Positions 9,312 through 17,286 of a stretch of 64,000 nucleotides of DNA are shown here, piece by piece; position 1 is the first letter of the stretch, and each line of letters begins with the position of its first letter. The translations under genes and the position numbers were made by a program. This DNA is from Clostridia bacterium (GTDB lineage: Bacteria > Bacillota > Clostridia > Oscillospirales > Acutalibacteraceae): NCBI GenBank assembly GCA_900755895.1, contig CAAEIG010000173.1:62001-126000 (forward strand), given 5' to 3'. The notes under the pieces are model-generated. The model had not been told where the DNA came from. It saw only the letters and a program-made list of their open reading frames with translations, and did no database searches.

Positions 9312-9455
9312 CAAAAAAGGCGCCCGCTTCTTTTGCAGAAGCAGACGCCTTCCTGACATCTTCCTTAAAATAAAAAGTCAAATCTTTTCGGTTCGCTGTC
9401 ATTCCCCGACTTGGGCCGGTACACCGGCTTCTTGCCGGATTTATGCAACACAGCA
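9312..9455 (-). promoter_or_regulatory. Structured leader with intrinsic terminator (candidate riboswitch or attenuator)
   Basis: Between the expected transcription start near 9455 and the ribosome site, the minus strand carries a CCGGC/GCCGG hairpin, an overlapping alternative GCCGG-TGTA-CCGGC hairpin, a CCC..GGGG pair, and finally a strong terminator (AAGGCG..GCGCCTT arms then TTTTTT, 9312-9351) just before the start region. The aptamer-sized stretch is about 100 bases. I could not match it to TPP, SAM, cobalamin, FMN, lysine, Moco or NiCo consensus from memory, so the ligand is unknown. Confidence 0.5.
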
Positions 9456-9461
9456 GGAATT

Positions 9462-9490
9462 ATTATACAGAAAGGAGCGGAGGATGTCAA
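9462..9490 (-). promoter_or_regulatory. Consensus sigma-A promoter of the ABC importer operon
   Basis: TTGACA (9485-9490) and TATAAT (9462-9467) separated by exactly 17 bases on the minus strand. The -35 box overlaps the stop codon of the Crp/Fnr gene. Both boxes are perfect consensus, so control is likely exerted downstream at the terminator-bearing leader. Confidence 0.85.
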
Positions 9491-10152
9491 CCCTCCTCCT
9501 TTTCTGGCAGATGCAGAAGCGTAAAGTTGTTTTTTCGAAATTCCAACAGTCCCTCATCCCGCATACGGCCCAACTCTTTGGAAAGCGCACTCCGATCCAC
9601 ACTGAGATAATCCGCCAACTGCTGCCGGTCAAAGGGAATGAAAAAGCTGTGACTGCCCTGCTCTAACGCCTGAGCAGACAGATAGGTCACCACTCGTCCG
9701 CGTATGCTCTTAGAGCTGGTACAGAAGATTCTTCCAGAGAGTGCACGGTTCTTTTGCGCAAAAATGGTCACCAGATTTTTCAAAAGCTTTTGATTCCAGA
9801 GCGGGGATTGTTCCCTTTCACGAAGCAGCTCACTCAGATCAATCCGCAGGATTTGGGAATCCACTGCGGCCACTGCGTCTACCAAAAGGGGGCCTCCTGT
9901 AAGTGCATAGGTCTCAGCGAACACCTGACCTTGTCCAACATGACTGAGAATACTGCGATTGCCCCACAAATCCACGCTCTCGATGTGGACTCCGCCCATT
10001 AGCACCAGACCCATTTCCCGGGCAATTTCTCCCTGATGAAAAATGACATCGCCTTTTCTCACAGACTCCTGTTTCATGGGCAAAGAGGCCTGAATCTCTC
10101 TCCACTCCTCCTTAGTGATTCCCTGAAAAACAGGGGAAGCTGGAATTTCCAT
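9487..10152 (-). CDS. Crp/Fnr family transcriptional regulator
   Basis: 221 residues. An N-terminal cyclic-nucleotide-binding-type beta barrel (about residues 10-125, with GDVIFHQGEIAREMGLVLMG) is followed by a dimerisation helix and a C-terminal winged helix with recognition segment DRQQLADYLSVDRSALSKEL at about 174-193. The Cys ligands of oxygen-sensing Fnr are absent; one Cys lies in the helix-turn-helix domain. The effector is unknown. It is divergent from a ferredoxin-like gene across 86 bases holding a palindrome, and directly upstream of the ABC importer, both plausible targets. Confidence 0.9.
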   Translation of the reverse strand: MEIPASPVFQGITKEEWREIQASLPMKQESVRKGDVIFHQGEIAREMGLVLMGGVHIESVDLWGNRSILSHVGQGQVFAETYALTGGPLLVDAVAAVDSQILRIDLSELLREREQSPLWNQKLLKNLVTIFAQKNRALSGRIFCTSSKSIRGRVVTYLSAQALEQGSHSFFIPFDRQQLADYLSVDRSALSKELGRMRDEGLLEFRKNNFTLLHLPEKEEG

Positions 10153-10168
10153 AAAAACCTCGCAATCC

Positions 10169-10182
10169 GTTGTTTTGACAAC
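10169..10182. promoter_or_regulatory. Palindrome in divergent Crp/Fnr-ferredoxin promoter region
   Basis: GTTGT-TTTG-ACAAC is a perfect inverted repeat with 5-base arms and resembles Crp/Fnr-type half sites (TTGT..ACAA). It includes a TTGACA -35-like hexamer for the plus strand. A likely operator for the adjacent Crp/Fnr protein. Confidence 0.45.
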
Positions 10183-10238
10183 CGAATTTTCCCACTCATT
10201 GTACTATACTATCTCCAGAAAAACAAGGAGGTTTCCCT

Positions 10239-10940
10239 ATGATTCGGAAGATCATTCATATTGACGAGGAAAAATGCAACGGCTGTGGTGCATGCGCCAA
10301 CGCTTGTCATGAAGGCGCCATCGGCATGGTCAATGGCAAGGCAAAACTTTTGCGGGACGACTACTGCGACGGTTTGGGTGACTGCCTTCCTGCTTGCCCT
10401 ACTGGAGCGATCACCTTTGTCGAGCGTGAAGCAGCTGCGTATGATGAAGCTGCCGTTCAAGAAAACAAACAAAAGAAAGCCCAGGCTTCTGCTTTCTCCG
10501 GCTGCCCCGGTCATGCAGTGAAAACCTTCCAGCGGGGACAGAGTGCTGCGCCCCAGTCTGCACGGACTACCCAGGAATCCCAACTAGCTCAATGGCCCTG
10601 CCAGATCAAGCTGGCGCCTGTAAAGGCCCCTTACTTTCAAGAAGCCAAATTACTCATTGCTGCAGATTGCACTGCTTACGCTTATGCAAGTTTTCATGAG
10701 CAATTTATGAGGGGCAAGGTTACCATTGTGGGCTGCCCCAAACTGGACAGCGTGGATTACAGTGAAAAGCTCACACAGATCATTCGGGAGAACAACATCC
10801 AGAGTGTCACTGTCGTGCGCATGGAAGTACCCTGTTGCGGAGGGCTGGAACAAGCAGCCATCACCGCCTTGAAGAACAGCGGGAAATTTATTCCCTGGCA
10901 AGTGGTGACCCTCTCCACTGACGGGAGAATTCTGGATTGA
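10239..10940 (+). CDS. 4Fe-4S ferredoxin-type protein
   Basis: 233 residues. The first cluster motif CNGCGACANACHEGA (about residues 14-28) is complete. In the second, CDGLGDCLPACPTGA, the second Cys position is Leu, so one cluster has only three ligands from this motif. The C-terminal half is a distinct domain with further Cys residues (AADC, VGCPKLD, VPCCGGLE). Proteins of this layout often sit beside Crp/Fnr regulators in anaerobes; electron partner unknown. AAGGAGG precedes the ATG. Confidence 0.8.
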   Translation: MIRKIIHIDEEKCNGCGACANACHEGAIGMVNGKAKLLRDDYCDGLGDCLPACPTGAITFVEREAAAYDEAAVQENKQKKAQASAFSGCPGHAVKTFQRGQSAAPQSARTTQESQLAQWPCQIKLAPVKAPYFQEAKLLIAADCTAYAYASFHEQFMRGKVTIVGCPKLDSVDYSEKLTQIIRENNIQSVTVVRMEVPCCGGLEQAAITALKNSGKFIPWQVVTLSTDGRILD

Positions 10941-10954
10941 CCATTTCTGGGTTC

Positions 10955-10988
10955 AAAAAAGCTGGAGCGTGTAGCTCCAGCTTTTTTT
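10955..10988. terminator. Bidirectional terminator
   Basis: AAAAAAGCTGGAGC / GCTCCAGCTTTTTTT around GTGTA. It ends the ferredoxin gene, and the stop of the 89-residue minus-strand gene lies in the T run, so it serves both directions. Confidence 0.85.
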
Positions 10989-11256
10989 ACAGGTTCTGAT
11001 ACTGACTTTCCAGCCACTCTACCGCCTGTTCCAAACCCTCTTCAGAGAGTGGATACTCTCGCTGCTCCACATTTTGGGCACGCTCAAAACTGCGGTCTTC
11101 AGTCCAGCAGTATGCCCTCAACAGAGATTCGTCTTTAAATGGAGCTACTCGATAGCGAAGCAATACTCCGGCAGCCGCATCTTTTGTCTTTTGACCCGCG
11201 TAAAAATTCCCCTCATCAAAATAGTGGAATTTCTGTATCTCCAACTCTCGTTCCAT
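10987..11256 (-). CDS. Small hypothetical protein
   Basis: 89 residues, soluble, mixed charge, with no membrane segment and no recognised motif. The ATG at 11256 has AAAGGG 8 bases upstream; a GTG three codons earlier is less well placed. It lies 21 bases after the VanZ-RDD gene and is the last member of the five-gene queH operon. Function unknown. Confidence 0.6.
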   Translation of the reverse strand: MERELEIQKFHYFDEGNFYAGQKTKDAAAGVLLRYRVAPFKDESLLRAYCWTEDRSFERAQNVEQREYPLSEEGLEQAVEWLESQYQNL

Positions 11257-11277
11257 GGGAACCACCCTTTCTTCTAC

Positions 11278-12393
11278 TTATTCAGGTTGACGCAGCACTG
11301 TGCTAGCCAATCGTGTTCCGGACAGCTTGCCATATAGGTAATCCCGTCCCGTTTTGGAAGCCCGATTCATAGCCGTTTCCAGCAGGAAAGCAAACATCCC
11401 CGCAAAAAACCACACAAATCTCAAAAAAGACTGCACCAATTCGGAGCCAACCGGCAACACAGAGAGCACTTCTGCCACAGCATAAAAGCTATAACAAAAT
11501 GCAACCAGAATTCCATAGCGCAGCAAGCACCGCCATAACAATACTCTAGTGCCATCCACATTGACCACACAAATCTTTGTCAGCCGTTTTCCCAAACTTT
11601 TACCTGCACACGCCCATTGAAACAGTCCAAAGTACAGCAACCATGCAACTGCTAAAGGCAGGGCATACCCATCTGGCAAAACCACGGAAAGCAATGCGCT
11701 CAACAGGCCGACAAACACCAGGTCCACTAAGAAGGACAAAAAGCGCCGGGTAAAAGTAACCCGCTCCCCTTTCTGATAGGAACGTTGATCTATCTCTTCC
11801 CGGCTGGGCAAAAGCTTCATCAAAGGCCCAGTAACCAGATAGCCCAATACCCCGCCCAACGTGTTGCAAAGAAGATCGTCCACGTCAAACAGGCGATATG
11901 CCCGGGGATAAATCCCATAGAGGCCGGACAACTGAGTCAGCTCAAAAAACAGGCTGACCCCCAGAGAGATCAACAGGGAAATCCTTAGTTTTCTGCGAAA
12001 ATAGTAGCGCAAATAGAATCCTAATGGCATCACCAACGCGATGTTAAACACAAACTGCAAGGTAAAGGTAGAAAACAGTGCCGGCAGATAAGTGGATGGC
12101 TGATTGAGCTGAAACCCTGTCTCCTTGCTCAGATCGCGGAAAAAGCTGAACGGAATCATCTGCATAGTCGGACCGGTCATCTGCGCTACCTCTTCCCGAG
12201 TGGGCAGCGGCAGAATCACTAAAAAGTATGCACACAAGGCGTACAGCACAAAAGAGTAACTGAGGAAAAAGTGCGCAAACGTCATGCAGCCATATTTGCG
12301 ATAGTGGTGAATTAAAAAAGGAAGGGCTATCACCGCGGCAGCAAATGGAAAGGCCAGTACGGCTTGCCACACCACCCGAACATAAAAAAGCAT
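11278..12393 (-). CDS. VanZ-RDD fusion membrane protein
   Basis: 371 residues. The N-terminal half (about 1-200) is VanZ-like with several membrane helices and the typical acidic/aromatic motif FELTQLSGLYG...FDVDDLLCNTLGG. The C-terminal half (about 210-350) is an RDD domain beginning RRFLSFLVDLVF and containing GKSLGKRLTKICVV. VanZ proteins are linked to teicoplanin and lipoglycopeptide resistance, RDD domains to transport or membrane stress; the role of the fusion is not known. It lies 10 bases after the preceding gene. Confidence 0.85.
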   Translation of the reverse strand: MLFYVRVVWQAVLAFPFAAAVIALPFLIHHYRKYGCMTFAHFFLSYSFVLYALCAYFLVILPLPTREEVAQMTGPTMQMIPFSFFRDLSKETGFQLNQPSTYLPALFSTFTLQFVFNIALVMPLGFYLRYYFRRKLRISLLISLGVSLFFELTQLSGLYGIYPRAYRLFDVDDLLCNTLGGVLGYLVTGPLMKLLPSREEIDQRSYQKGERVTFTRRFLSFLVDLVFVGLLSALLSVVLPDGYALPLAVAWLLYFGLFQWACAGKSLGKRLTKICVVNVDGTRVLLWRCLLRYGILVAFCYSFYAVAEVLSVLPVGSELVQSFLRFVWFFAGMFAFLLETAMNRASKTGRDYLYGKLSGTRLASTVLRQPE

Positions 12394-12403
12394 ACAATCT
12401 CCT

Positions 12404-13156
12404 TCATCTCAAGTCCTGTCGAGGAACGGCACGCCTGTAAAGGTAAGCACTTCCCTGCTTTCCTTCCTGGTAGATCACCCCAAGTGTACGCAACACATTG
12501 GCAGCCAGTGCTGCCTTTTTAGGAGTGCGTCCAATCGCCTTGCCCAAGTCCCGACTGGTGAAGAGGGCGGGAACTTTTTCTGGGATCAGCCGGGCATAAT
12601 CTTCCGGACACTCCAGCCACACTTGATCCAGCAGGGCCACCGGCATCCTATCAAACCGGGTGGAGCCCCGTTTCTTATCCCGGCTCCAGCCGTCCAACAA
12701 GCGGTAATCTTCCACCCGCAACATCAAAAGGCACAGCCGCAGACCATCACTGGTCAGCAAATCTCGCAGCCAATACAATTCTGGCAAGACATAGCCCGCC
12801 GTAGGTTTCAAGGGGCTTTTCCGCGGCGGTGTACACGCTCCATCTTCGTTGACCCAGATCACGGTTTTCTCCGCTGGAATCGGATACACCACCGTTACGT
12901 TTCCTTGGGTGAGAAAATACTCCAATTTGGGACGCAGCTTACCCAGAGAACACGTCTGAATTTCAATCATACCGTCCTCTGTGATAGCATCCGCCACAAA
13001 TCGACCCACACGCACTTCTTGCCTGGAAGGGTCCGGTTGAAAGTAGTACTTCACTGCACTGTGCAGGGTCTTTTCCCCCAGTGTGCCAATTCCTTGGGTT
13101 TGGCGCTCATCTGACACAGCCCAACGACAAGCCTCTAAAAATCTGTCGGAATCCAT
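12404..13156 (-). CDS. Conserved-looking hypothetical protein with C-terminal winged-helix-like region
   Basis: 250 residues. The ATG at 13156 has GGAGG just upstream and shares one base with the stop of the amidohydrolase gene (TGATG), so translation is coupled. The N-terminal part (residues 20-100) has an alternating strand/helix pattern with VGRFVADAITEDG, reminiscent of a nuclease-like fold but without a clear catalytic triad. The C-terminal 60 residues (LFTSRDLGKAIGRTPKKAA) resemble a winged helix. Not assigned to a family. Confidence 0.65.
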   Translation of the reverse strand: MDSDRFLEACRWAVSDERQTQGIGTLGEKTLHSAVKYYFQPDPSRQEVRVGRFVADAITEDGMIEIQTCSLGKLRPKLEYFLTQGNVTVVYPIPAEKTVIWVNEDGACTPPRKSPLKPTAGYVLPELYWLRDLLTSDGLRLCLLMLRVEDYRLLDGWSRDKKRGSTRFDRMPVALLDQVWLECPEDYARLIPEKVPALFTSRDLGKAIGRTPKKAALAANVLRTLGVIYQEGKQGSAYLYRRAVPRQDLR

Positions 13157-13974
13157 CAATCCTCCAACTTGAAGAGGCGCGCAAAATTGCCATAAAGCAT
13201 TTGCGCATTGTCCTCTTCCCCGTAGCCTAAAGCAAAAAAGCGCTCCAGCTCCTTTTTCGGGGACCACATGGGGAAATCTGTGCCGAACATGGTGTGATCT
13301 ACCCCAAAGTGCTCAATGTTCTCTCTGGCCTGCTCCGGCGTAATCGAAAACAGGGAGCTAGAAGTATCAATGTAAACATTGGTTCCAGAAAGCTCTCGAC
13401 GTGCGTCCGCCCATTCGCTATAGCCTCCCAGATGAGCAGCAATACATGTGAACTCGGGAATCTTCTCAATGACGTGCATCAGGCGGACAGGGGACGAGTA
13501 ATCCGTCCGGCTGTCCCCGGTATGAAACAACACGGGTAGGCCCCGGCGATGAGCCTCTTGGTACACAGGGATCATACACTCATCATCAATATGGAACTTT
13601 TGAAAATCCGGGTGCAGCTTGATACCCCGCAACCCTCGCCGCTGAATGTCATCCATTTCCCCGGCAATATCTTCCACATCCTGATGCCATGCAGCCAGTC
13701 CGATAAACTGAGGGTATTTCTTGCATTTCTCCTCAATGAACTGGTTGATAGAGCGAACCTGTTCCACCTTGGTGGCTACGGAACACACCAGAAACCGTTC
13801 AATTCCCGCTTCAGCGCCCCGCTCAGCCAGCACGTGAGGCAAGCCCACATTTTGCATGGGAATCTGGTAGAAATCTCCCACAGAATCCGTTGCCTTCACT
13901 GCAATTTTTCCCGGATAGATATGGGCGTGAGCGTCCGCCACCCGGTATCTCACACCGTTGTGTTCAACTGACAC
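13156..13974 (-). CDS. Amidohydrolase family metal-dependent hydrolase
   Basis: 272 residues, amidohydrolase-2 TIM barrel. Metal ligands are visible as HAH at residues 16-18, a His in KLHPDFQ, His in LFHTGDS and AAHLGG, and Asp in FGTDFPM. The start is a GTG immediately after the queH stop (TAAGTG) with AGGAAGGA upstream. The substrate is unknown; decarboxylases and lactonases occur in this family. Second gene of the queH operon. Confidence 0.85.
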   Translation of the reverse strand: MSVEHNGVRYRVADAHAHIYPGKIAVKATDSVGDFYQIPMQNVGLPHVLAERGAEAGIERFLVCSVATKVEQVRSINQFIEEKCKKYPQFIGLAAWHQDVEDIAGEMDDIQRRGLRGIKLHPDFQKFHIDDECMIPVYQEAHRRGLPVLFHTGDSRTDYSSPVRLMHVIEKIPEFTCIAAHLGGYSEWADARRELSGTNVYIDTSSSLFSITPEQARENIEHFGVDHTMFGTDFPMWSPKKELERFFALGYGEEDNAQMLYGNFARLFKLED

Positions 13975-14634
13975 TTAGCATTCCTTCCTTTCTTCTTTTT
14001 CCCGCTTTTCTCGTTCCCTTTGTGCTTTGGAAAAAGCACAGCCACAGTAATCTTGACGGTACAGCCCAAACTCTTTGGAAAGCTCTACCGAACGTTTATA
14101 GCCATTTTTCTTTTTGAAATCTGACGGTAGATGAGCCACTCCATATTTCTCCCCCGTCTCCTCTCCCAGCTGATTTAACAGGGGAGCATTTTTCATGGGT
14201 GAGATGGTCAATGTGGTGGTATAATAATCAAAGTGAAGGCGGGCGGCTTCCTGAGCTGCATACTCCAACCGCAACCGGAAACACGCCTCACAGCGTGCTC
14301 CGCCCTCCGGCTCTCCCTCCAACCCACGGGCAGCTTCCACAAATGCTTGTCCGTCATAGTCACAGGGGAGCAGGTCCACTGGGTGCACAAGCTCCATCTC
14401 GGAGACCAAGCGCTTCAGCTCAGCCTCCCGCTTATCATACTCCTCCCGTGGGGAAATATTGGGATTATAATACAACAGAGTAATGGCAAAATACTGGGAA
14501 AGGTACTCCAGTACCGCACTGGAACAAGGAGCACAACACACGTGCAGCAACAGTCGAGGCACACGCTCTTCCCGCTGAAATTGCTGGATCAAACGCTCCA
14601 ATTCTTTGGAATAATTCCGGGGCGCTGCGGCCAT
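13975..14634 (-). CDS. queH: Epoxyqueuosine reductase QueH
   Basis: 219 residues. Reduces epoxyqueuosine to queuosine in tRNA wobble modification and is the non-homologous alternative to QueG. Family Cys motifs are HVCCAPCSS near the N-terminus, CEACFRLRLEY in the middle and DYCGCAFS near the C-terminus, which hold an Fe-S cluster and metal; YYTTTLTISP is also diagnostic. The ATG at 14634 has AAGGTG upstream; an earlier in-frame start is possible but poorly supported. First gene of a five-gene minus-strand operon. Confidence 0.92.
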   Translation of the reverse strand: MAAAPRNYSKELERLIQQFQREERVPRLLLHVCCAPCSSAVLEYLSQYFAITLLYYNPNISPREEYDKREAELKRLVSEMELVHPVDLLPCDYDGQAFVEAARGLEGEPEGGARCEACFRLRLEYAAQEAARLHFDYYTTTLTISPMKNAPLLNQLGEETGEKYGVAHLPSDFKKKNGYKRSVELSKEFGLYRQDYCGCAFSKAQREREKREKEERKEC

Positions 14635-14670
14635 TTCCACACCTTCTTTTCCTAGTAAAATCCATTCCAC

Positions 14671-14699
14671 AGTTTAGCACAGTACAGTCCGAAATGCAA
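14671..14699 (-). promoter_or_regulatory. Sigma-A promoter of the queH operon
   Basis: TTGCAT (14694-14699), 17 bases, TAAACT (14671-14676) on the minus strand, about 37 bases before the queH start. Confidence 0.6.
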
Positions 14700-14735
14700 G
14701 GGCGCTACTTTTTACAGAACATTGACCTTTCTTGG

Positions 14736-14764
14736 TTGACCCCTTCACCGGGGTATGTTATGAT
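14736..14764 (+). promoter_or_regulatory. Sigma-A promoter of the DUF212 gene
   Basis: TTGACC (14736-14741), 17 bases, TATGAT (14759-14764), followed by the gene at 14813. Confidence 0.65.
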
Positions 14765-14812
14765 ATTGGTACTTGATAACTCTTAGGAAGTCTAAGGTAA
14801 GGCGGCATTTTT

Positions 14813-15307
14813 ATGGACCTTTCTTTTTTGCTCTCCAACTCTCTCATCAATGTGGGCGTGGTCTCCTGGCTGGTGGCACAGCTCATTAAAACCGCCATTG
14901 ACGCAATTAAGCACCGATCGTTCAATAAACAGCGATTGGCGGGGGCTGGCGGCATGCCCAGCTCTCATTCTGCTGTGTGCGTTTCCGTAGTGCTGACCTC
15001 ATACTTCCTTTACGGATTCCAATCGCCTATTTTTGCGTTGGCCTTCATAGTAGCGCTGATCGTTATGTATGACGCTACCGGTGTTCGCTGGGCTGCTGGA
15101 CTTCATGCGAAGGCCATCAACCAGATTGTTGAGTACCTGGATAGCGGCGACATCAACGATCAGGAAAAAGACCTCAACGACTTGATTCCCAAGCTCAATG
15201 AATCCCTGGGACATCGTGTGATTGAAGTGATCTGCGGGGCAGTTTTGGGCATGATCATCGCAGGCATCGCCCAAGTGTTGCGCCAGGGAGGCGTTCACTT
15301 CATGTAA
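14813..15307 (+). CDS. Divergent PAP2 family membrane protein (DUF212)
   Basis: 164 residues, YuiD-like. The divergent phosphatase motif GGMPSSHSAVC near residues 46-56 and RWAAGLHAKAIN near 94-105 match the family, with hydrophobic helices at about 10-28, 55-85 and 140-158. Probably an integral membrane phosphatase of lipid or undecaprenyl type, but activity of the family is not established. It has its own promoter and terminator. Confidence 0.9.
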   Translation: MDLSFLLSNSLINVGVVSWLVAQLIKTAIDAIKHRSFNKQRLAGAGGMPSSHSAVCVSVVLTSYFLYGFQSPIFALAFIVALIVMYDATGVRWAAGLHAKAINQIVEYLDSGDINDQEKDLNDLIPKLNESLGHRVIEVICGAVLGMIIAGIAQVLRQGGVHFM

Positions 15308-15331
15308 TCCACCTATGAAATTTCTATTTTG

Positions 15332-15363
15332 ACAAGCGGTCCCCAATGGTGCGGGCCGCTTGT
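15332..15363 (+). terminator. Terminator after the DUF212 gene
   Basis: Stem ACAAGCGG-CCC / GGG-CCGCTTGT followed by a broken T run (TTCTATCTTTT). Confidence 0.7.
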
Positions 15364-15364
15364 T

Positions 15365-15451
15365 CTATCTTTTACGCCACAACACTACTATCCACGTTAT
15401 CCCGATTGTCACCAGTACATATCCCCACAAAAACCATTGATACACAGCCAC
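15365..15451 (-). CDS. Possible small single-helix membrane protein
   Basis: A 28-codon frame starting at GTG (15451) or GTG (15445), preceded by AAGGGGGAG. It encodes an aromatic N-terminus, about 20 hydrophobic residues (WFLWGYVLVTIGITWIVVLW) and a RKR end, the charge pattern of a single-pass small membrane protein. No clear promoter of its own was seen. It may be real or chance; conservation would decide. Confidence 0.35.
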   Translation of the reverse strand: MAVYQWFLWGYVLVTIGITWIVVLWRKR

Positions 15452-15504
15452 TCCCCCTTGGTATAGGGATACGTGGGAATGGGGTGTCCTATGACGCTAT
15501 GGTC

Positions 15505-15533
15505 TTGCCTTTGAGACAACAGTGTGGTATAAT
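15505..15533 (+). promoter_or_regulatory. Sigma-A promoter of prfC
   Basis: TTGCCT (15505-15510), 17 bases, TATAAT (15528-15533). The leader to the prfC start is about 100 bases and shows no strong hairpin. Confidence 0.75.
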
Positions 15534-15639
15534 ATTTTAGTTTTGACTAGAATCGGATTAAAGTGAGGGAAGTCCCGATGTAACAGCCGTCTCAGCACCC
15601 AGAAATCACCACATTACAACTGAGAAAGGATGGCCTATT

Positions 15640-17235
15640 TTGCCTGATTTAACAAATGAGATTCAGCGCCGGAGAACATTCGCAATCATCTCCCACCCCG
15701 ACGCCGGTAAAACGACCTTAACAGAAAAATTCTTGCTGTACGGCGGGGCAATTACTTTGGCGGGCATGGTAAAGGGCAAACGCAACTCCCGTCATGCTGT
15801 CTCCGACTGGATGGAAATTGAAAAACAGAGAGGTATTTCTGTCACCTCTTCGGTGATGCAGTTCCAATACGATGGGTATTGCATCAACATTTTGGATACC
15901 CCCGGTCACCAAGACTTCTCCGAAGACACCTACCGCACACTGATGGCAGCGGATTCCGCTGTGATGGTCATTGACGCGTCCAAAGGTGTGGAGGCCCAGA
16001 CCAGAAAGCTCTTTAAGGTATGTGTCATGCGGGATATCCCCATTTTTACGTTTATCAACAAGATGGATCGGGACTCCCGCAGCCCTTATGATCTGCTGGA
16101 TGAAATCGAGAAGGAACTGGGAATTGGAACCTATCCTATGAACTGGCCCATCGGCTCCGGCGTTGACTTTAAGGGTGTTTATGACCGGGAACGCCGCCAA
16201 GTGCTTCAATTTGAACCGGACGGGGACAATGCCGGTCGGAAAGAGGCCCGAGAGCACGATTTCTCCCTGGAAGATGAAGGCTTGAAGGCAGCCATTGGCG
16301 ACTATCTCTATGAGACCCTGCAGGATGATGTAGAGCTCATTGACGGCGCTGGCTACGACTTTGACCTGGAGAAAGTCCGCCACGGAAAGCTCTCCCCTGT
16401 GTTCTTTGGTTCCGCCCTGACAAACTTTGGCGTGGAACCTTTCCTGGAGAGCTTTTTGAAGCTGACCACCCCTCCCCTGGCCCGGAATACTGCAGCGGGT
16501 GTTGTGGATCCCTTTGATCCCAACTTCTCCGCCTTCGTTTTCAAAATCCAGGCCAACATGAATAAGGCCCACCGTGACAGAATCGCATTCATCCGCATCT
16601 GCAGCGGCAAGTTTGAAAAAGGCATGGAAGTGGAGCATGTTCAGGGCGGACGCAAGATGAAGCTTTCCCAGCCCCAGCAACTCATGGCTCAAAGCCGCGA
16701 AATCATTGAAGAGGCCTATGCCGGAGATATCATCGGCGTGTTCGATCCCGGCGTATTCTCCATTGGAGATACCTTGTGCACTCCTGGTAAGAAGATCGTC
16801 TTTGAAGGCATCCCCACCTTTGCCCCGGAACTTTTCAGCTTGGTTCGTCAAAAGGATACCATGAAGCGGAAACAGTTCGTCAAGGGCGCCACCCAGATCG
16901 CTCAAGAAGGTGCCATCCAGATCTTCCAGGAGATCGGCGCCGGTATGGAGGAAATCATCGTGGGCGTGGTGGGCAGCCTGCAGTTCGATGTGTTTCAGTA
17001 CCGGATGGAAAACGAGTATAACGTGGACATTTTGATGCAAACACTGCCCTACTCCTATATCCGTTGGATCGACAATGAGGAGATTGACCTGAAAAAACTG
17101 AATCTGACTTCTGACACCAGAAAGGTTCAGGATATGAAAGGACGCTACCTTTTATTGTTCTCCAACCAGTGGAGCATCAACTGGGCTTTGGAACACAACG
17201 AGGGCCTGATGCTCTCAGAATTCAGCAAGAATTAA
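15640..17235 (+). CDS. prfC: Peptide chain release factor 3
   Basis: 531 residues, the usual length. Translational GTPase that recycles RF1/RF2 after termination. G1 SHPDAGKTT at about residues 19-27, G3 DTPGHQDFSEDT near 87-98 and G4 NKMD near 141-144 are all present. The start is TTG at 15640 with AAAGGA 9 bases upstream; the resulting N-terminus (PDLTNEIQRRRTFAIISH) is where the family starts. Followed by a terminator; single-gene unit. Confidence 0.96.
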   Translation: MPDLTNEIQRRRTFAIISHPDAGKTTLTEKFLLYGGAITLAGMVKGKRNSRHAVSDWMEIEKQRGISVTSSVMQFQYDGYCINILDTPGHQDFSEDTYRTLMAADSAVMVIDASKGVEAQTRKLFKVCVMRDIPIFTFINKMDRDSRSPYDLLDEIEKELGIGTYPMNWPIGSGVDFKGVYDRERRQVLQFEPDGDNAGRKEAREHDFSLEDEGLKAAIGDYLYETLQDDVELIDGAGYDFDLEKVRHGKLSPVFFGSALTNFGVEPFLESFLKLTTPPLARNTAAGVVDPFDPNFSAFVFKIQANMNKAHRDRIAFIRICSGKFEKGMEVEHVQGGRKMKLSQPQQLMAQSREIIEEAYAGDIIGVFDPGVFSIGDTLCTPGKKIVFEGIPTFAPELFSLVRQKDTMKRKQFVKGATQIAQEGAIQIFQEIGAGMEEIIVGVVGSLQFDVFQYRMENEYNVDILMQTLPYSYIRWIDNEEIDLKKLNLTSDTRKVQDMKGRYLLLFSNQWSINWALEHNEGLMLSEFSKN

Positions 17236-17242
17236 AAAAACT

Positions 17243-17269
17243 CTGCCGGGTATTGACCCGGCAGTTTTT
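17243..17269 (+). terminator. Terminator after prfC
   Basis: CTGCCGGG / CCCGGCAG with loop TATTGA, then TTTTT. Confidence 0.85.
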
Positions 17270-17286
17270 GCAAGGAGGGAACTTTT

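Noticed and set aside
15630..15647. Five-codon mini-frame (ATG GCC TAT TTT GCC TGA) overlapping the TTG start of prfC, suggesting UGA-based autoregulation
   Set aside because: The AAAGGA site directly abuts its ATG, so it is unlikely to be translated; the same site is well spaced for the TTG start.
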